Shown: piece by piece, positions 6,684 to 14,400 of the stretch
Position numbering within the stretch: the stretch's first letter is position 1
How the letters are laid out: each line of letters begins with the position of its first letter
Assembly: GCA_947494085.1 (NCBI GenBank)
Contig: CANLTP010000011.1
Location: 1 to 14,884 of the forward strand
Direction: 5' to 3'
DNA from: Actinomycetota bacterium
Lineage (GTDB): Bacteria; Actinomycetota; Actinomycetes; Nanopelagicales; Nanopelagicaceae
DNA: 14,884 bases
Position numbers and translations under genes: made by a program
The notes under the pieces: generated by a model
The model's input: only the letters and a program-made list of their open reading frames with translations
Databases searched by the model: none
Told to the model about the DNA's origin: nothing

Positions 6684-7587
6684 GTCTCACCTCTTTACTG
6701 CCGAGGATTCCTTGCGGGCGAATGAAGAGCGCAAGAAGTAAGAAGACGAGAATTGCAAGGAAGACATTTTCTGGGGCGCTATAAACATTTACAAATGCAA
6801 TGACATAACCGACGATAAATCCACCAAGAACTGAACCGGCCAAACTATTAAGGCCGCCTACGACTGCTGCGGTAAAGCCCACAATTAAAAGTAGATCTAA
6901 GGTGTTTGGCGAAAGATTCGTTTTTGGAGTAACTAGAAGCCCCGCGAGTGAAGATGCGGTTCCTGAAATTGCCCAACTCAAAGTTCTAACTGAGCCAACT
7001 CTAATTCCACTAAGTCTTGTTACTTCAGGATTAAGTGCGCTAGCCCGCATCGCAAGTCCCATGCCAGTTCTTGTAAAGAATATTGTTGTTAGGACAAGTG
7101 TCAGAAAAACAACTCCAATTACAAAGAGATCAAAGCCGGTAATTGCAAGGGTGGTGTTACCAATAGTTAAAGCGTTTGCCGCGACCGGTGAAGGGAAACC
7201 TCGCTCTTCACCAGCCCATAAAATTCCAGCTACCGCTTTTAATACACCAAGGATTCCAAGTGAAGCAATTACTGGAATAGTCGTTCGCATTGATTGACTA
7301 TTTAGTAGCTGTGAATTCTTTCGCGAAGTTAGGGGACGCATTAAACCAAGATCGACAATCGCGCCAAGAATTGCACCGCTAACAAGTGCAATTACAAATG
7401 CGCTCCAATATGAATAACCGTTTTGGATTAATTGGGAAGCGATATAGGTGGTGAACATCGCCTGCCCCATTTGTGCAAAGTTAACCACTCCGGCACCACG
7501 CCAAACCAGAACTAAACCAAGTGAGACCAATGCATAAATTGCACCTTGTGAGGTTCCCGAAAAGAAGGCAGATAAAAAGGAATCCAT
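6676..7587 (-). CDS. livH: LivH-type ABC transporter permease
   Basis: Second integral-membrane subunit of the HAAT transporter, 303 residues. The N-terminal pattern SLGLVLVWRGAGVVNFAQMGQAMF corresponds to the family's GL-NFA-G signature. The cytoplasmic coupling region is TGMGLAMRASALNPEVTRLSGI, and GGLNSLAGSVLGGFIVGYV follows near the C-terminus. About eight hydrophobic segments are visible. The ATG at 7587 directly follows the livF stop (TAAATG) with a GGGG-containing ribosome-binding region inside livF, so translation is probably coupled. Together with LivM it forms the membrane channel energised by LivG and LivF. Confidence 0.94.
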   Translation of the reverse strand: MDSFLSAFFSGTSQGAIYALVSLGLVLVWRGAGVVNFAQMGQAMFTTYIASQLIQNGYSYWSAFVIALVSGAILGAIVDLGLMRPLTSRKNSQLLNSQSMRTTIPVIASLGILGVLKAVAGILWAGEERGFPSPVAANALTIGNTTLAITGFDLFVIGVVFLTLVLTTIFFTRTGMGLAMRASALNPEVTRLSGIRVGSVRTLSWAISGTASSLAGLLVTPKTNLSPNTLDLLLIVGFTAAVVGGLNSLAGSVLGGFIVGYVIAFVNVYSAPENVFLAILVFLLLALFIRPQGILGSKEVRRV

Positions 7588-8301
7588 TTAATACCCCAAG
7601 TACGCGGCTCGGAGGGAAGAATCAGCAATCAATTCTTTCGCTGGTAAATTTGCAATTACTTTTCCAAGAGCTAACAAGATGCCATGGTCAGCAACTGCAA
7701 GTGCAGTGTTTGCATTCTGTTCTACTAGCAAAACAGTGAGACCAGTCGATTTACATAATTCGTTTACGGTACTAATTATCTGTGCCGAAATAAGTGGTGC
7801 TAGGCCTAGAGATGGTTCATCTAGCAACAATAATTTTGGACGAGAAACAAGTGCGCGACTAATAGCCAACATCTGTCGCTCACCACCTGAAAGCGAACCA
7901 GCGGGTTCACGGCGACGTTCAAAGAGAATTGGGAAGAGTTCATAAACTTCCTTGGTCGCGATTGCTAAATCACCGCGAGCTATCCGCTTACGGAATAAAC
8001 CACCTAATTCAATATTTTCCGCAACGCTAAGTTGTGAAATAACGGCATGGCCTTCAGGAACTTGAGCGATGCCACTTCTGACAATCGACTCAACGCTTTT
8101 ATGGGTTAACTCTTCATCGAACCACTTAATTGATCCACTAGTTGGTCTTTCAAGTCCAGAAATTGTTCTAAGCAGAGTGCTCTTGCCAGCACCATTTGCT
8201 CCGATAACAGTTGTGATGCAGCCAGGCTTGGCTTGAAAGCTAATGTCATTTAGCGCTTTGATTGATGCGAATTCAGTTACTAAATTAGAAATAATAAGCA
8301 T
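7588..8301 (-). CDS. livF: LivF-type ABC transporter ATP-binding protein
   Basis: Cytoplasmic ATPase subunit of the HAAT transporter, 237 residues, the usual LivF size. Motifs are Walker A GANGAGKST (34-42), the LivF-type QVPEGHAVISQLSVAEN region (80-96), a canonical ABC signature LSGGE (137-141), Walker B LLLLDE (157-162), and VEQ with Q195 at the H-loop position. Glutamine there is usual for LivF. The ATG at 8301 overlaps the livG stop in TAATG. In the LivF-LivG heterodimer its intact signature would serve the LivG ATP site. The Q195 site would be completed by the unusual LivG signature. Confidence 0.95.
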   Translation of the reverse strand: MLIISNLVTEFASIKALNDISFQAKPGCITTVIGANGAGKSTLLRTISGLERPTSGSIKWFDEELTHKSVESIVRSGIAQVPEGHAVISQLSVAENIELGGLFRKRIARGDLAIATKEVYELFPILFERRREPAGSLSGGERQMLAISRALVSRPKLLLLDEPSLGLAPLISAQIISTVNELCKSTGLTVLLVEQNANTALAVADHGILLALGKVIANLPAKELIADSSLRAAYLGY

Positions 8302-9089
8302 TAAGCACCCAACTTTGAATTCTCATCAGATTTATCAGTATGACCCAAATAGGCCTCAATAACTGCTGGGTTTTTCTTAACCTCATCATAGGTTCCGGAG
8401 GCAATTAATTTTCCAAAGTTTAAAACACTTACTGAGTCTGATATTTCGCTAACAAAATCGACATGATGTTCAACAATTAAAATAGCGCAACGTCGCTTCA
8501 ACTGCTTAATCAGAGCAGCTAACGCATCAATATCATCTTGTCCTAATCCAGCAGCAGGTTCATCCAGAAGTAATAACGTTGGATTTGTTACTAGCGCACG
8601 TGCCAAGGCAACTCGCTTGGTATCTGGATAGCTAAGTTCTGAAGGTTGGCGACCAATTAAAGAAGCACCACCAACCCAAGCAAGGGCCTCTTCGGCTCGC
8701 TGCACTAATTTCGCTTCGGTCTTTCCAGATAGCCCTAAAATTTCTTTAACGAAATTTGGTTTATGTTTTTTATCTGCCCCAACCATTACATTTTGTAGAA
8801 CTGAAAGTTCATTAAATAGTCCAACGCCTTGAAGGGTTCGAGTAATTCCAAGATCAACTAATTCGTGTGGTTTAGGAAAGGCTCTTGCAACGCCATCAAA
8901 TTCAAATTTTCCAGAATCACTTTTTACAAGTCCAGAGATGCAATTAAATACAGTTGTCTTACCAGCACCATTTGGACCAATTAATCCGACAACACTATTT
9001 TTTGGAACTGTAAGTGAGACATCGGTTAGCGCTTTGATTCCACCAAAAGAAACCGAGAGGTTTGAAAGGGCTAGTTGGGTTGAACTCAC
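8301..9089 (-). CDS. livG: LivG-type ABC transporter ATP-binding protein with atypical signature motif
   Basis: Cytoplasmic ATPase subunit of the HAAT transporter, 262 residues. Walker A GPNGAGKTT is at 38-46, the Q-loop glutamine is Q87 in TRTLQGVGLF, Walker B LLLLDE is at 172-177, and the H-loop is VEHH with H208. The ABC signature is unusual: LSYPD (152-156) replaces LSYGQ-like sequences, putting proline where the conserved glycine should be. The C-terminus carries an acidic/polar tail after EAYLGHT, typical of LivG plus an extension. The start is a GTG at 9089 sharing GTGA with the alr stop, a 4-nt overlap that joins the transporter to the cell-wall gene cluster upstream. Confidence 0.94.
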   Translation of the reverse strand: MSSTQLALSNLSVSFGGIKALTDVSLTVPKNSVVGLIGPNGAGKTTVFNCISGLVKSDSGKFEFDGVARAFPKPHELVDLGITRTLQGVGLFNELSVLQNVMVGADKKHKPNFVKEILGLSGKTEAKLVQRAEEALAWVGGASLIGRQPSELSYPDTKRVALARALVTNPTLLLLDEPAAGLGQDDIDALAALIKQLKRRCAILIVEHHVDFVSEISDSVSVLNFGKLIASGTYDEVKKNPAVIEAYLGHTDKSDENSKLGA

Positions 9090-10180
9090 GCGTAGATTCT
9101 AGGCACGCGAGCGGCAATTCGCGTAACTATCTCGTAATTAATCGTCCCGGATGCTGCCGCCCAATCATCTATCGAATATCCATTAGCCCCAAAAACTTCT
9201 ACCATTTCACCGGCCACTGCATTGGAGTCAGCCCCAAGGTCCACGACGAATTGATCCATGGATACTCGCCCAATAATCGCCGCTTTACGACCCGCAGCAA
9301 ATACACCTGCGGCGCTACTTGCATTGCGGGGAATTCCATCGGCATATCCCATAGTAATAATTGCTAGCTTGGTATCACGCGATGTGGTTTGAGTGCCACC
9401 GTATCCAACTGGCGAACCAGACGGAACGCGCTTTACCAAATGAATTTCAGCTTTTAGTGTCATCGCAGGTTCAAGCTCTAAATTCTGAGATGAGCCAAGT
9501 GTGTTTACATCTGGGCTCAGGCCATACATTGCAATTCCTAAACGAACAATATTCTTATGCGAATTTGGATTAGTTAGTGTTGCTGCAGAATTGGCTAGAT
9601 GAATATATTTTGGAGTTATTCCAGTTGCAATTAATTCAGCTAACTTGCTCTCAAATTCCAGTATCTGACTTTGGTTTGCAATTTCATCAGGTTCATCTGC
9701 TCTAGCAAAGTGCGACCAAAATCCGACAACTTCAATATCTGCGCCCTTTGCTGCAATTAAAAACTCCGGCCACTCACCCAATAAACCACCTCGGGTCATT
9801 CCAGTGTCTACTTCGATATGAACTCGTGGCTTTTTTCCGAGTGCCTTTCCGGCCGCAACAATTACCTCTAAATGTTTTAGCGAAGGAATTGCTAGATCGA
9901 TATCGAGTTCAATCGCCTGCATAAAATCTGAACTCGGTGGAGTTAGCCAGGAAATAATTGGAACTTTTATTCCAGCTTCACGTAGCAAAATCGCTTCCTC
10001 TAATAACGCAACGCCTATCCAGGTAGCACCGGCATCAACCGCACACTTTGCAACCGGAATCAGGCCATGCCCATAAGCATCCGCTTTAACAACTGCAAGA
10101 ATTTGCGCTTGGGTCTTGGATTTAACTAACTTAATATTATTTGAAATTGCATTTAAATTTACTTCAACAAAAGCGCGCAT
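9086..10180 (-). CDS. alr: Alanine racemase
   Basis: PLP-dependent, cytoplasmic interconversion of L- and D-alanine for peptidoglycan precursors; 364 residues, full length. K32 in VVKADAYGHG is the PLP-binding lysine. HIEVDTGMTRGGL (121-133), the phosphate-binding region near VRLGIAMYGLSP (212-223), the catalytic tyrosine Y260 in VGYGGT, GYADGIPR (278-285), GRVSMDQ (304-310) and the terminal TRIAARVPRIY all match the family. The ATG at 10180 overlaps the acpS stop (TAATG), and the stop overlaps livG by 4 nt. In many actinobacteria tsaE lies close downstream; here the transporter cassette intervenes. No nnr (NAD(P)H-hydrate repair) gene lies between acpS and alr, where it often does in relatives. 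Confidence 0.97.
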   Translation of the reverse strand: MRAFVEVNLNAISNNIKLVKSKTQAQILAVVKADAYGHGLIPVAKCAVDAGATWIGVALLEEAILLREAGIKVPIISWLTPPSSDFMQAIELDIDLAIPSLKHLEVIVAAGKALGKKPRVHIEVDTGMTRGGLLGEWPEFLIAAKGADIEVVGFWSHFARADEPDEIANQSQILEFESKLAELIATGITPKYIHLANSAATLTNPNSHKNIVRLGIAMYGLSPDVNTLGSSQNLELEPAMTLKAEIHLVKRVPSGSPVGYGGTQTTSRDTKLAIITMGYADGIPRNASSAAGVFAAGRKAAIIGRVSMDQFVVDLGADSNAVAGEMVEVFGANGYSIDDWAAASGTINYEIVTRIAARVPRIYA

Positions 10181-10530
10181 TATTTAACCTCGACAATCAC
10201 CATAGCTGACGCAATTCCGGCATCGTGCGAAAGTGTTAAGTGGACGTTATGTCCGGCGAGACGAACCGCCATTTCGCCAGAGAATTCAAAGTTTGGCTTT
10301 CCTGAAGCTTCACTAACTACTTCGGCTTCTTGCCAATTAAATGCTGCCTTTGCATTAAGCGCTTTAGCCAACGCTTCCTTCGCCGCAAATCTGGCAGCCA
10401 AACTGGATAAATTCAACTTTGCTTCATTTGGCGTAAACACTCTAGTCAGAAGTCCAGGGGTGCGCGCTAAGGATTCTTCAAAGCGATCAATTGCAACTAC
10501 ATCGATTCCGATTCCTAAAATAGAGCTCAT
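10180..10530 (-). CDS. acpS: Holo-[acyl-carrier-protein] synthase
   Basis: Transfers 4'-phosphopantetheine from CoA to the serine of acyl carrier protein, activating fatty acid synthesis. The protein is 116 residues from the ATG at 10530, the normal size. It shows the N-terminal [12 protein letters not shown] motif with Mg-binding D10, the [12 protein letters not shown] helix with E52, and the C-terminal [15 protein letters not shown] strand. A longer in-frame start exists upstream, but those 34 extra residues fall inside the PAP2 gene and look nothing like the family. The chosen ATG forms a TGATG 1-nt overlap with the upstream stop. The stop overlaps the alr start as TAATG. Confidence 0.95.
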   Translation of the reverse strand: MSSILGIGIDVVAIDRFEESLARTPGLLTRVFTPNEAKLNLSSLAARFAAKEALAKALNAKAAFNWQEAEVVSEASGKPNFEFSGEMAVRLAGHNVHLTLSHDAGIASAMVIVEVK

Positions 10531-11201
10531 CACGAAGGCTGTTTCTTTGATGGAATAAATCGATCTATCGCAATCACCGCAACGAGTAACGCCCCACCAA
10601 TAAATACCCCGCCAATTAGATCTGAAAACCAATGAGTATTTCTAATCAGGGAGACCATTACAACGATAAAAGTTATTAATCCAACTATTGGATACAGGTT
10701 AATTCCCTGAAATGGTGCGCGATTTGTATAACGGTAAATCAAATATGCCAGGAGTCCCCAACTAACTAAAGCGTTTGATGCATGTCCACTTGGATAAGAC
10801 ATCCCATTTGCGAATAAGACATCTATTGAGAGTCTTGGTTTAGTTCTTCCTATATATATTTTAGTTAAGCCAACAACAACATTGAGTGCCAGTAAAGCAA
10901 GAATTGAAAGATTAACTGGGCGGAAAGACTTAAATCTCCAACCGATAAAGCTGGCCGAAATCAAAAGCACGGTCGCAGTAAACCAACGCAGACCAAGGTC
11001 ATCTAGTCCAATTAAAATGTGCCCCGCAAGGCCGGTAAATTTTGGATTCTTTAGATTTAAAATGTAATGATCAAGTTCATAAATCCAACCACGAGTTAGA
11101 ACTTGTTGGGTAATGAAAAGAAATCCCAGAAGCAAGAGTCCGGATACTCGAAGGGCATGAAACATTTCAGCCCGCCGTTTATCTAAGAGATCAATCGTCA
11201 T
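10530..11201 (-). CDS. PAP2-family membrane phosphatase
   Basis: Predicted integral-membrane lipid phosphatase, 223 residues, with about six hydrophobic segments. PAP2 motifs are KIYIGRTKP (motif 1, KX6KP where the consensus is KX6RP), YPSGHASN (motif 2) and a third motif ending in HWFSD. In motif 3 the HX3D part is intact, but the arginine sits three residues before the histidine (RNTHW) rather than six, and serine occupies the usual position. Its place between glmS and acpS, in a cell-envelope cluster, suggests a role such as recycling undecaprenyl pyrophosphate; this is inference. I chose the ATG at 11201, one base after the glmS stop with GAG-containing purines upstream. A TTG at 11210 would add three residues. 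Membership is confident, substrate is not. Confidence 0.85.
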   Translation of the reverse strand: MTIDLLDKRRAEMFHALRVSGLLLLGFLFITQQVLTRGWIYELDHYILNLKNPKFTGLAGHILIGLDDLGLRWFTATVLLISASFIGWRFKSFRPVNLSILALLALNVVVGLTKIYIGRTKPRLSIDVLFANGMSYPSGHASNALVSWGLLAYLIYRYTNRAPFQGINLYPIVGLITFIVVMVSLIRNTHWFSDLIGGVFIGGALLVAVIAIDRFIPSKKQPS

Positions 11202-11202
11202 T

Positions 11203-13023
11203 TCACTCAACAGTTACCGACTTGGCAAGGTTACGTGGCTGATCAACATCGTTGCCACGCGCAATTGCCATTTCGTATGCGATTACTTGAAGCGGAACAA
11301 CTGAAAGCACTGGTTGTAAGAATTCATGAGTGGTTGGGATTCGAACTAAATGATTTGCGGCAGCAAGTGGCGAATCTGCAATCGCAATTATCACTGCGCC
11401 TCGGGCTTTAACTTCTTGAATATTCGAGGCCATTTTCTCTGCCAATAACGAGCCAGCTGCGGGCATGATTGCTACAACAGGTGTTCCATCTTCAATTAAA
11501 GCAATCGGACCATGTTTTAATTCGCCACCAGCAAAACCCTCAGCATGCATATATGCCAATTCTTTTAACTTAAGGGCGCCTTCAAGCGCAGTTGGAAAAC
11601 CAACATGTCTACCTAGAAATAACATCGAGGTTGATTTACTAAATTTTCTAGTTAATTCACGTAGCGGTTCTACCGTCTCTAATACCTGTTCAACTTTTGC
11701 AGGCAGCTCAGATAGTTCGGACTCTATTTCAGTCATTAATTCGGCTGAGATTGTGCCTCTGATACGACCTAAGTGAAGTCCGATTAAATACATTGCAATT
11801 AGTTGAGTCTCAAAAGCTTTAGTTGATGCCACTGCTATTTCTGGACCAGCATGAGTGTAGAGAACTGCATCTGATTCTCGTGGAATAGTCGAACCATTTG
11901 TATTGCAAACTGCAAATACTTTGGCGCCTTTTTCCTTCGCGTATCTCATTGCCATCAAAGTATCCATCGTTTCGCCAGATTGTGAGATTGGGATCAGAAG
12001 AGTTTTACTGTCAACACTTGGCTCGCGATAGCGATATTCAGATGCGAGTTCTACATCTACTGCAATATTCGCCCACTTTTCAATTGCATACTTTCCAACT
12101 AAACCTGCGTGATAAGCGGTTCCGCAAGCAATGATTACGACCTTATCGATATTCTTTAAATCGATACCTTTTGTTACATCGCTTTCCAAGCCAGAAATTC
12201 TTCCAAGCAAAGTATCTGCAATTGCTTTAGGTTGTTCGAAAATTTCCTTAAGCATAAAGTGTTCGAAGCCGCCACGTTCTGCCGCACTGGCGTCCCAAGA
12301 GATTTCATATTCATTATGTGGCAAGGTTTTTCCTGCAAGATTTGTGATGACAATTGCATCGGCTGTTATATCTGCAACTTCATCCTGTCCTAATTCAAGA
12401 GCGCGCTTGGTGTGAGAAATAAAAGCAGAAACATCAGAAGCTAGGAAGTTCTCGCCATCTCCGACACCAACTACAAGTGGTGAATTTCGGCGGGCACCAA
12501 CTATTCGTCCAGGTTGATCGCTATGGATTGCAAGCAGTGTGAAAGACCCACGCAACTGTTGGCAGACTTCGCGCATCGCAGCGGCTAAATCGCCACCATG
12601 CTTCTTGCGAGAATCACTTAGAAGATGGGCGACAGATTCGCTGTCGGTTTCAGATTTAAATATATGTCCAGCTTTTTCTAACTGCTGACGTAGTTCTAAA
12701 TAATTCTCAATAATTCCATTATGAATTACCGCTAATTTTCCTTCATTATCTAAATGTGGATGTGCATTTTCATCGGTTGGTCCACCATGTGTAGCCCATC
12801 TGGTGTGACCGATTCCGCTATGAGAATTTGGAACTTTATCTCCCAAGATTTCTTCAAGGTTTCCTAATTTACCGGCACGTTTTTCAATCCAAAGTTTTTC
12901 ACCAGCATCTGTAATTAGCGCAATTCCGGCAGAGTCATATCCGCGATATTCAAGTTTTCGCAGCCCCTCTAAAACTGGTCCAAGTGCGAGATCTTTACCG
13001 GTGTAACCAACAATGCCACACAT
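11203..13023 (-). CDS. glmS: Glutamine-fructose-6-phosphate aminotransferase (isomerizing)
   Basis: Makes glucosamine-6-phosphate from fructose-6-phosphate and glutamine, the first committed step to UDP-GlcNAc. It is 606 residues, full length. The N-terminal class-II glutaminase domain begins MCGIVGYTG, with Cys2 as nucleophile after Met removal, and has GIGHTRWATHG and the DNEGKLAVIHNGIIENY region. Two SIS domains follow: ACGTAYHAG and SQSGETMDT in the first, and LGRHVGFPTALEGALKLKE with EGFAGGELKHGP in the second. The terminus PRNLAKSVTVE is the invariant family tail carrying the sugar-site lysine. Start ATG at 13023 with AAGGAG 8 nt upstream. It follows glmM by 38 nt and begins the chain of overlapping genes. 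No glmS ribozyme is present in the short leader. Confidence 0.98.
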   Translation of the reverse strand: MCGIVGYTGKDLALGPVLEGLRKLEYRGYDSAGIALITDAGEKLWIEKRAGKLGNLEEILGDKVPNSHSGIGHTRWATHGGPTDENAHPHLDNEGKLAVIHNGIIENYLELRQQLEKAGHIFKSETDSESVAHLLSDSRKKHGGDLAAAMREVCQQLRGSFTLLAIHSDQPGRIVGARRNSPLVVGVGDGENFLASDVSAFISHTKRALELGQDEVADITADAIVITNLAGKTLPHNEYEISWDASAAERGGFEHFMLKEIFEQPKAIADTLLGRISGLESDVTKGIDLKNIDKVVIIACGTAYHAGLVGKYAIEKWANIAVDVELASEYRYREPSVDSKTLLIPISQSGETMDTLMAMRYAKEKGAKVFAVCNTNGSTIPRESDAVLYTHAGPEIAVASTKAFETQLIAMYLIGLHLGRIRGTISAELMTEIESELSELPAKVEQVLETVEPLRELTRKFSKSTSMLFLGRHVGFPTALEGALKLKELAYMHAEGFAGGELKHGPIALIEDGTPVVAIMPAAGSLLAEKMASNIQEVKARGAVIIAIADSPLAAANHLVRIPTTHEFLQPVLSVVPLQVIAYEMAIARGNDVDQPRNLAKSVTVE

Positions 13024-13031
13024 TTAAAAAG

Positions 13032-13051
13032 CTCCTTCTTGAGGTTAGGAG
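13032..13051 (-). promoter_or_regulatory. glmS Shine-Dalgarno with an upstream complementary CTCCT
   Basis: On the minus strand AAGGAG (13037-13032) is the glmS ribosome-binding site, 8 nt before the ATG. A CTCCT at 13051-13047 is an exact complement of its AGGAG core, with a 10-nt loop. The 5-bp pairing could partly mask the site, with opening by ribosomes finishing glmM. The Shine-Dalgarno call is strong; the masking hairpin is a weak inference. Confidence 0.5.
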
Positions 13052-13061
13052 AATTAGAAGA

Positions 13062-14384
13062 TTACGAGAGTTCTAATCTTACTAGCGTTGCTAGTTTCTG
13101 AGCGATTTCGCCAGCCACTACTTCACTCTCGGCTTCCACCATAACTCTTACTAAAGGTTCAGTTCCGGATGCACGCAGCAAGATTCGACCGTTTGCTCCA
13201 AGTTTCGATTCGCTATCTCCAATTGCAGCAGCGATTGCTTTCGATGTTGTGAGATTAGCCTTGTTAACTCCATCAACATTTATCAATACTTGTGGAAAGC
13301 GAACCATAATTTTCGCTAATTCGCTTAAAGATTTCTTAGATTTTGCCATGACTGACATAAGTTGTAGCGCGGTTAGTAAACCATCTCCGGTGTTTGCAAA
13401 ATCTCGCATAATTATGTGGCCTGATTGTTCGCCACCAAGTTTGTGGCCGTTGGCCAACATATTCTCTAAAACGTAACGGTCGCCAACCGGTGTCTTCTCA
13501 AACGCAATCCCGGTTTCAGTCATTGCTTTAATGAATCCAAGGTTGGTCATAACAGTTCCAACAACGGTCGCAACTTTCCATTCCTTCGCCAAAATAGCGA
13601 GAATGTAATCGCCATCGACCAGGTTTCCTGATGCATCAATTGCTAAACAGCGGTCGGCATCTCCATCATGCGCAATACCTAAATCGGCGCCATGTTTCTT
13701 TACTTCTGCAATTAAATTCTCTAGATGCGTAGATCCACAATTTTCATTAATGTTTAAGCCATTTGGTTGGTTTGAAATCGCAATTACTTCGGCGCCAGCA
13801 CGGGCATAAACTTCTGGTGCAACTTCTGATGCAGCGCCATTTGCACAATCCACAACTACTTTAATTCCACTTAGATTTACGGAGAGCGAAGAGAGCAAGT
13901 GGTAGATATATCTTTCGGCTGCAGATTCATCAACAATCACGCGACCAACGCCTTTACCAACTGGGCGGTCCCAAGGTTCATTTAGACGAGCTTCGATTGC
14001 AGTTTCCAGAGCATCATCTAATTTTCCGCCGCCTTTAGCGAAGAATTTGATGCCGTTATCTGGCATTGGATTATGTGAAGCGCTAATCATTACGCCAAGA
14101 TCTGCGCCACTTGATGCAACTAAATGTGCAATTGCAGGTGTTGGAAGAACTCCGACTTTATAAACATCTACGCCAGCACTTGCTAGGCCCGCAACAATTG
14201 CAGCTTCTAGGAATTCACCAGATGCACGAGAGTCTTGACCGACAATTGCTTTAGGTCGAATCTTTGAGATTGCGCCGACTTCGCCTAATACATGCGCAGC
14301 AGCAACTGCTAAATCGAGTGCTAGTTCTGCGGTGAGATCGACATTGGCGACACCTCTGACACCATCAGTGCCAAAGAGAGCCAT
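13062..14384 (-). CDS. glmM: Phosphoglucosamine mutase
   Basis: Converts glucosamine-6-phosphate to glucosamine-1-phosphate, the step after GlmS. It is 440 residues, full length. It begins LFGTDGVRG; the phosphoserine loop ISASHNP has catalytic S103; the Mg loop DGDADR (240-245) is intact; the sugar-binding GEQSGH lies at 318-323 and the phosphate-binding RASGTEP at 404-410. The ATG at 14384 starts 16 nt after rpsI. No good Shine-Dalgarno sequence lies in that gap, so translation may depend on coupling with rpsI. The gene supplies the same pathway as glmS immediately downstream. Confidence 0.98.
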   Translation of the reverse strand: MALFGTDGVRGVANVDLTAELALDLAVAAAHVLGEVGAISKIRPKAIVGQDSRASGEFLEAAIVAGLASAGVDVYKVGVLPTPAIAHLVASSGADLGVMISASHNPMPDNGIKFFAKGGGKLDDALETAIEARLNEPWDRPVGKGVGRVIVDESAAERYIYHLLSSLSVNLSGIKVVVDCANGAASEVAPEVYARAGAEVIAISNQPNGLNINENCGSTHLENLIAEVKKHGADLGIAHDGDADRCLAIDASGNLVDGDYILAILAKEWKVATVVGTVMTNLGFIKAMTETGIAFEKTPVGDRYVLENMLANGHKLGGEQSGHIIMRDFANTGDGLLTALQLMSVMAKSKKSLSELAKIMVRFPQVLINVDGVNKANLTTSKAIAAAIGDSESKLGANGRILLRASGTEPLVRVMVEAESEVVAGEIAQKLATLVRLELS

Positions 14385-14400
14385 GATTGCGAAGTGTGAA

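Noticed and set aside
10531..10632. N-terminal extension of AcpS by 34 residues
   Set aside because: It lies entirely within the PAP2 gene in another frame and is unlike AcpS. The ATG at 10530 gives the standard GIGID start and a normal 116-residue length.
13024..13061. glmS ribozyme
   Set aside because: The gap is only 38 nt, far too short for the ribozyme fold, and none of its core is visible.
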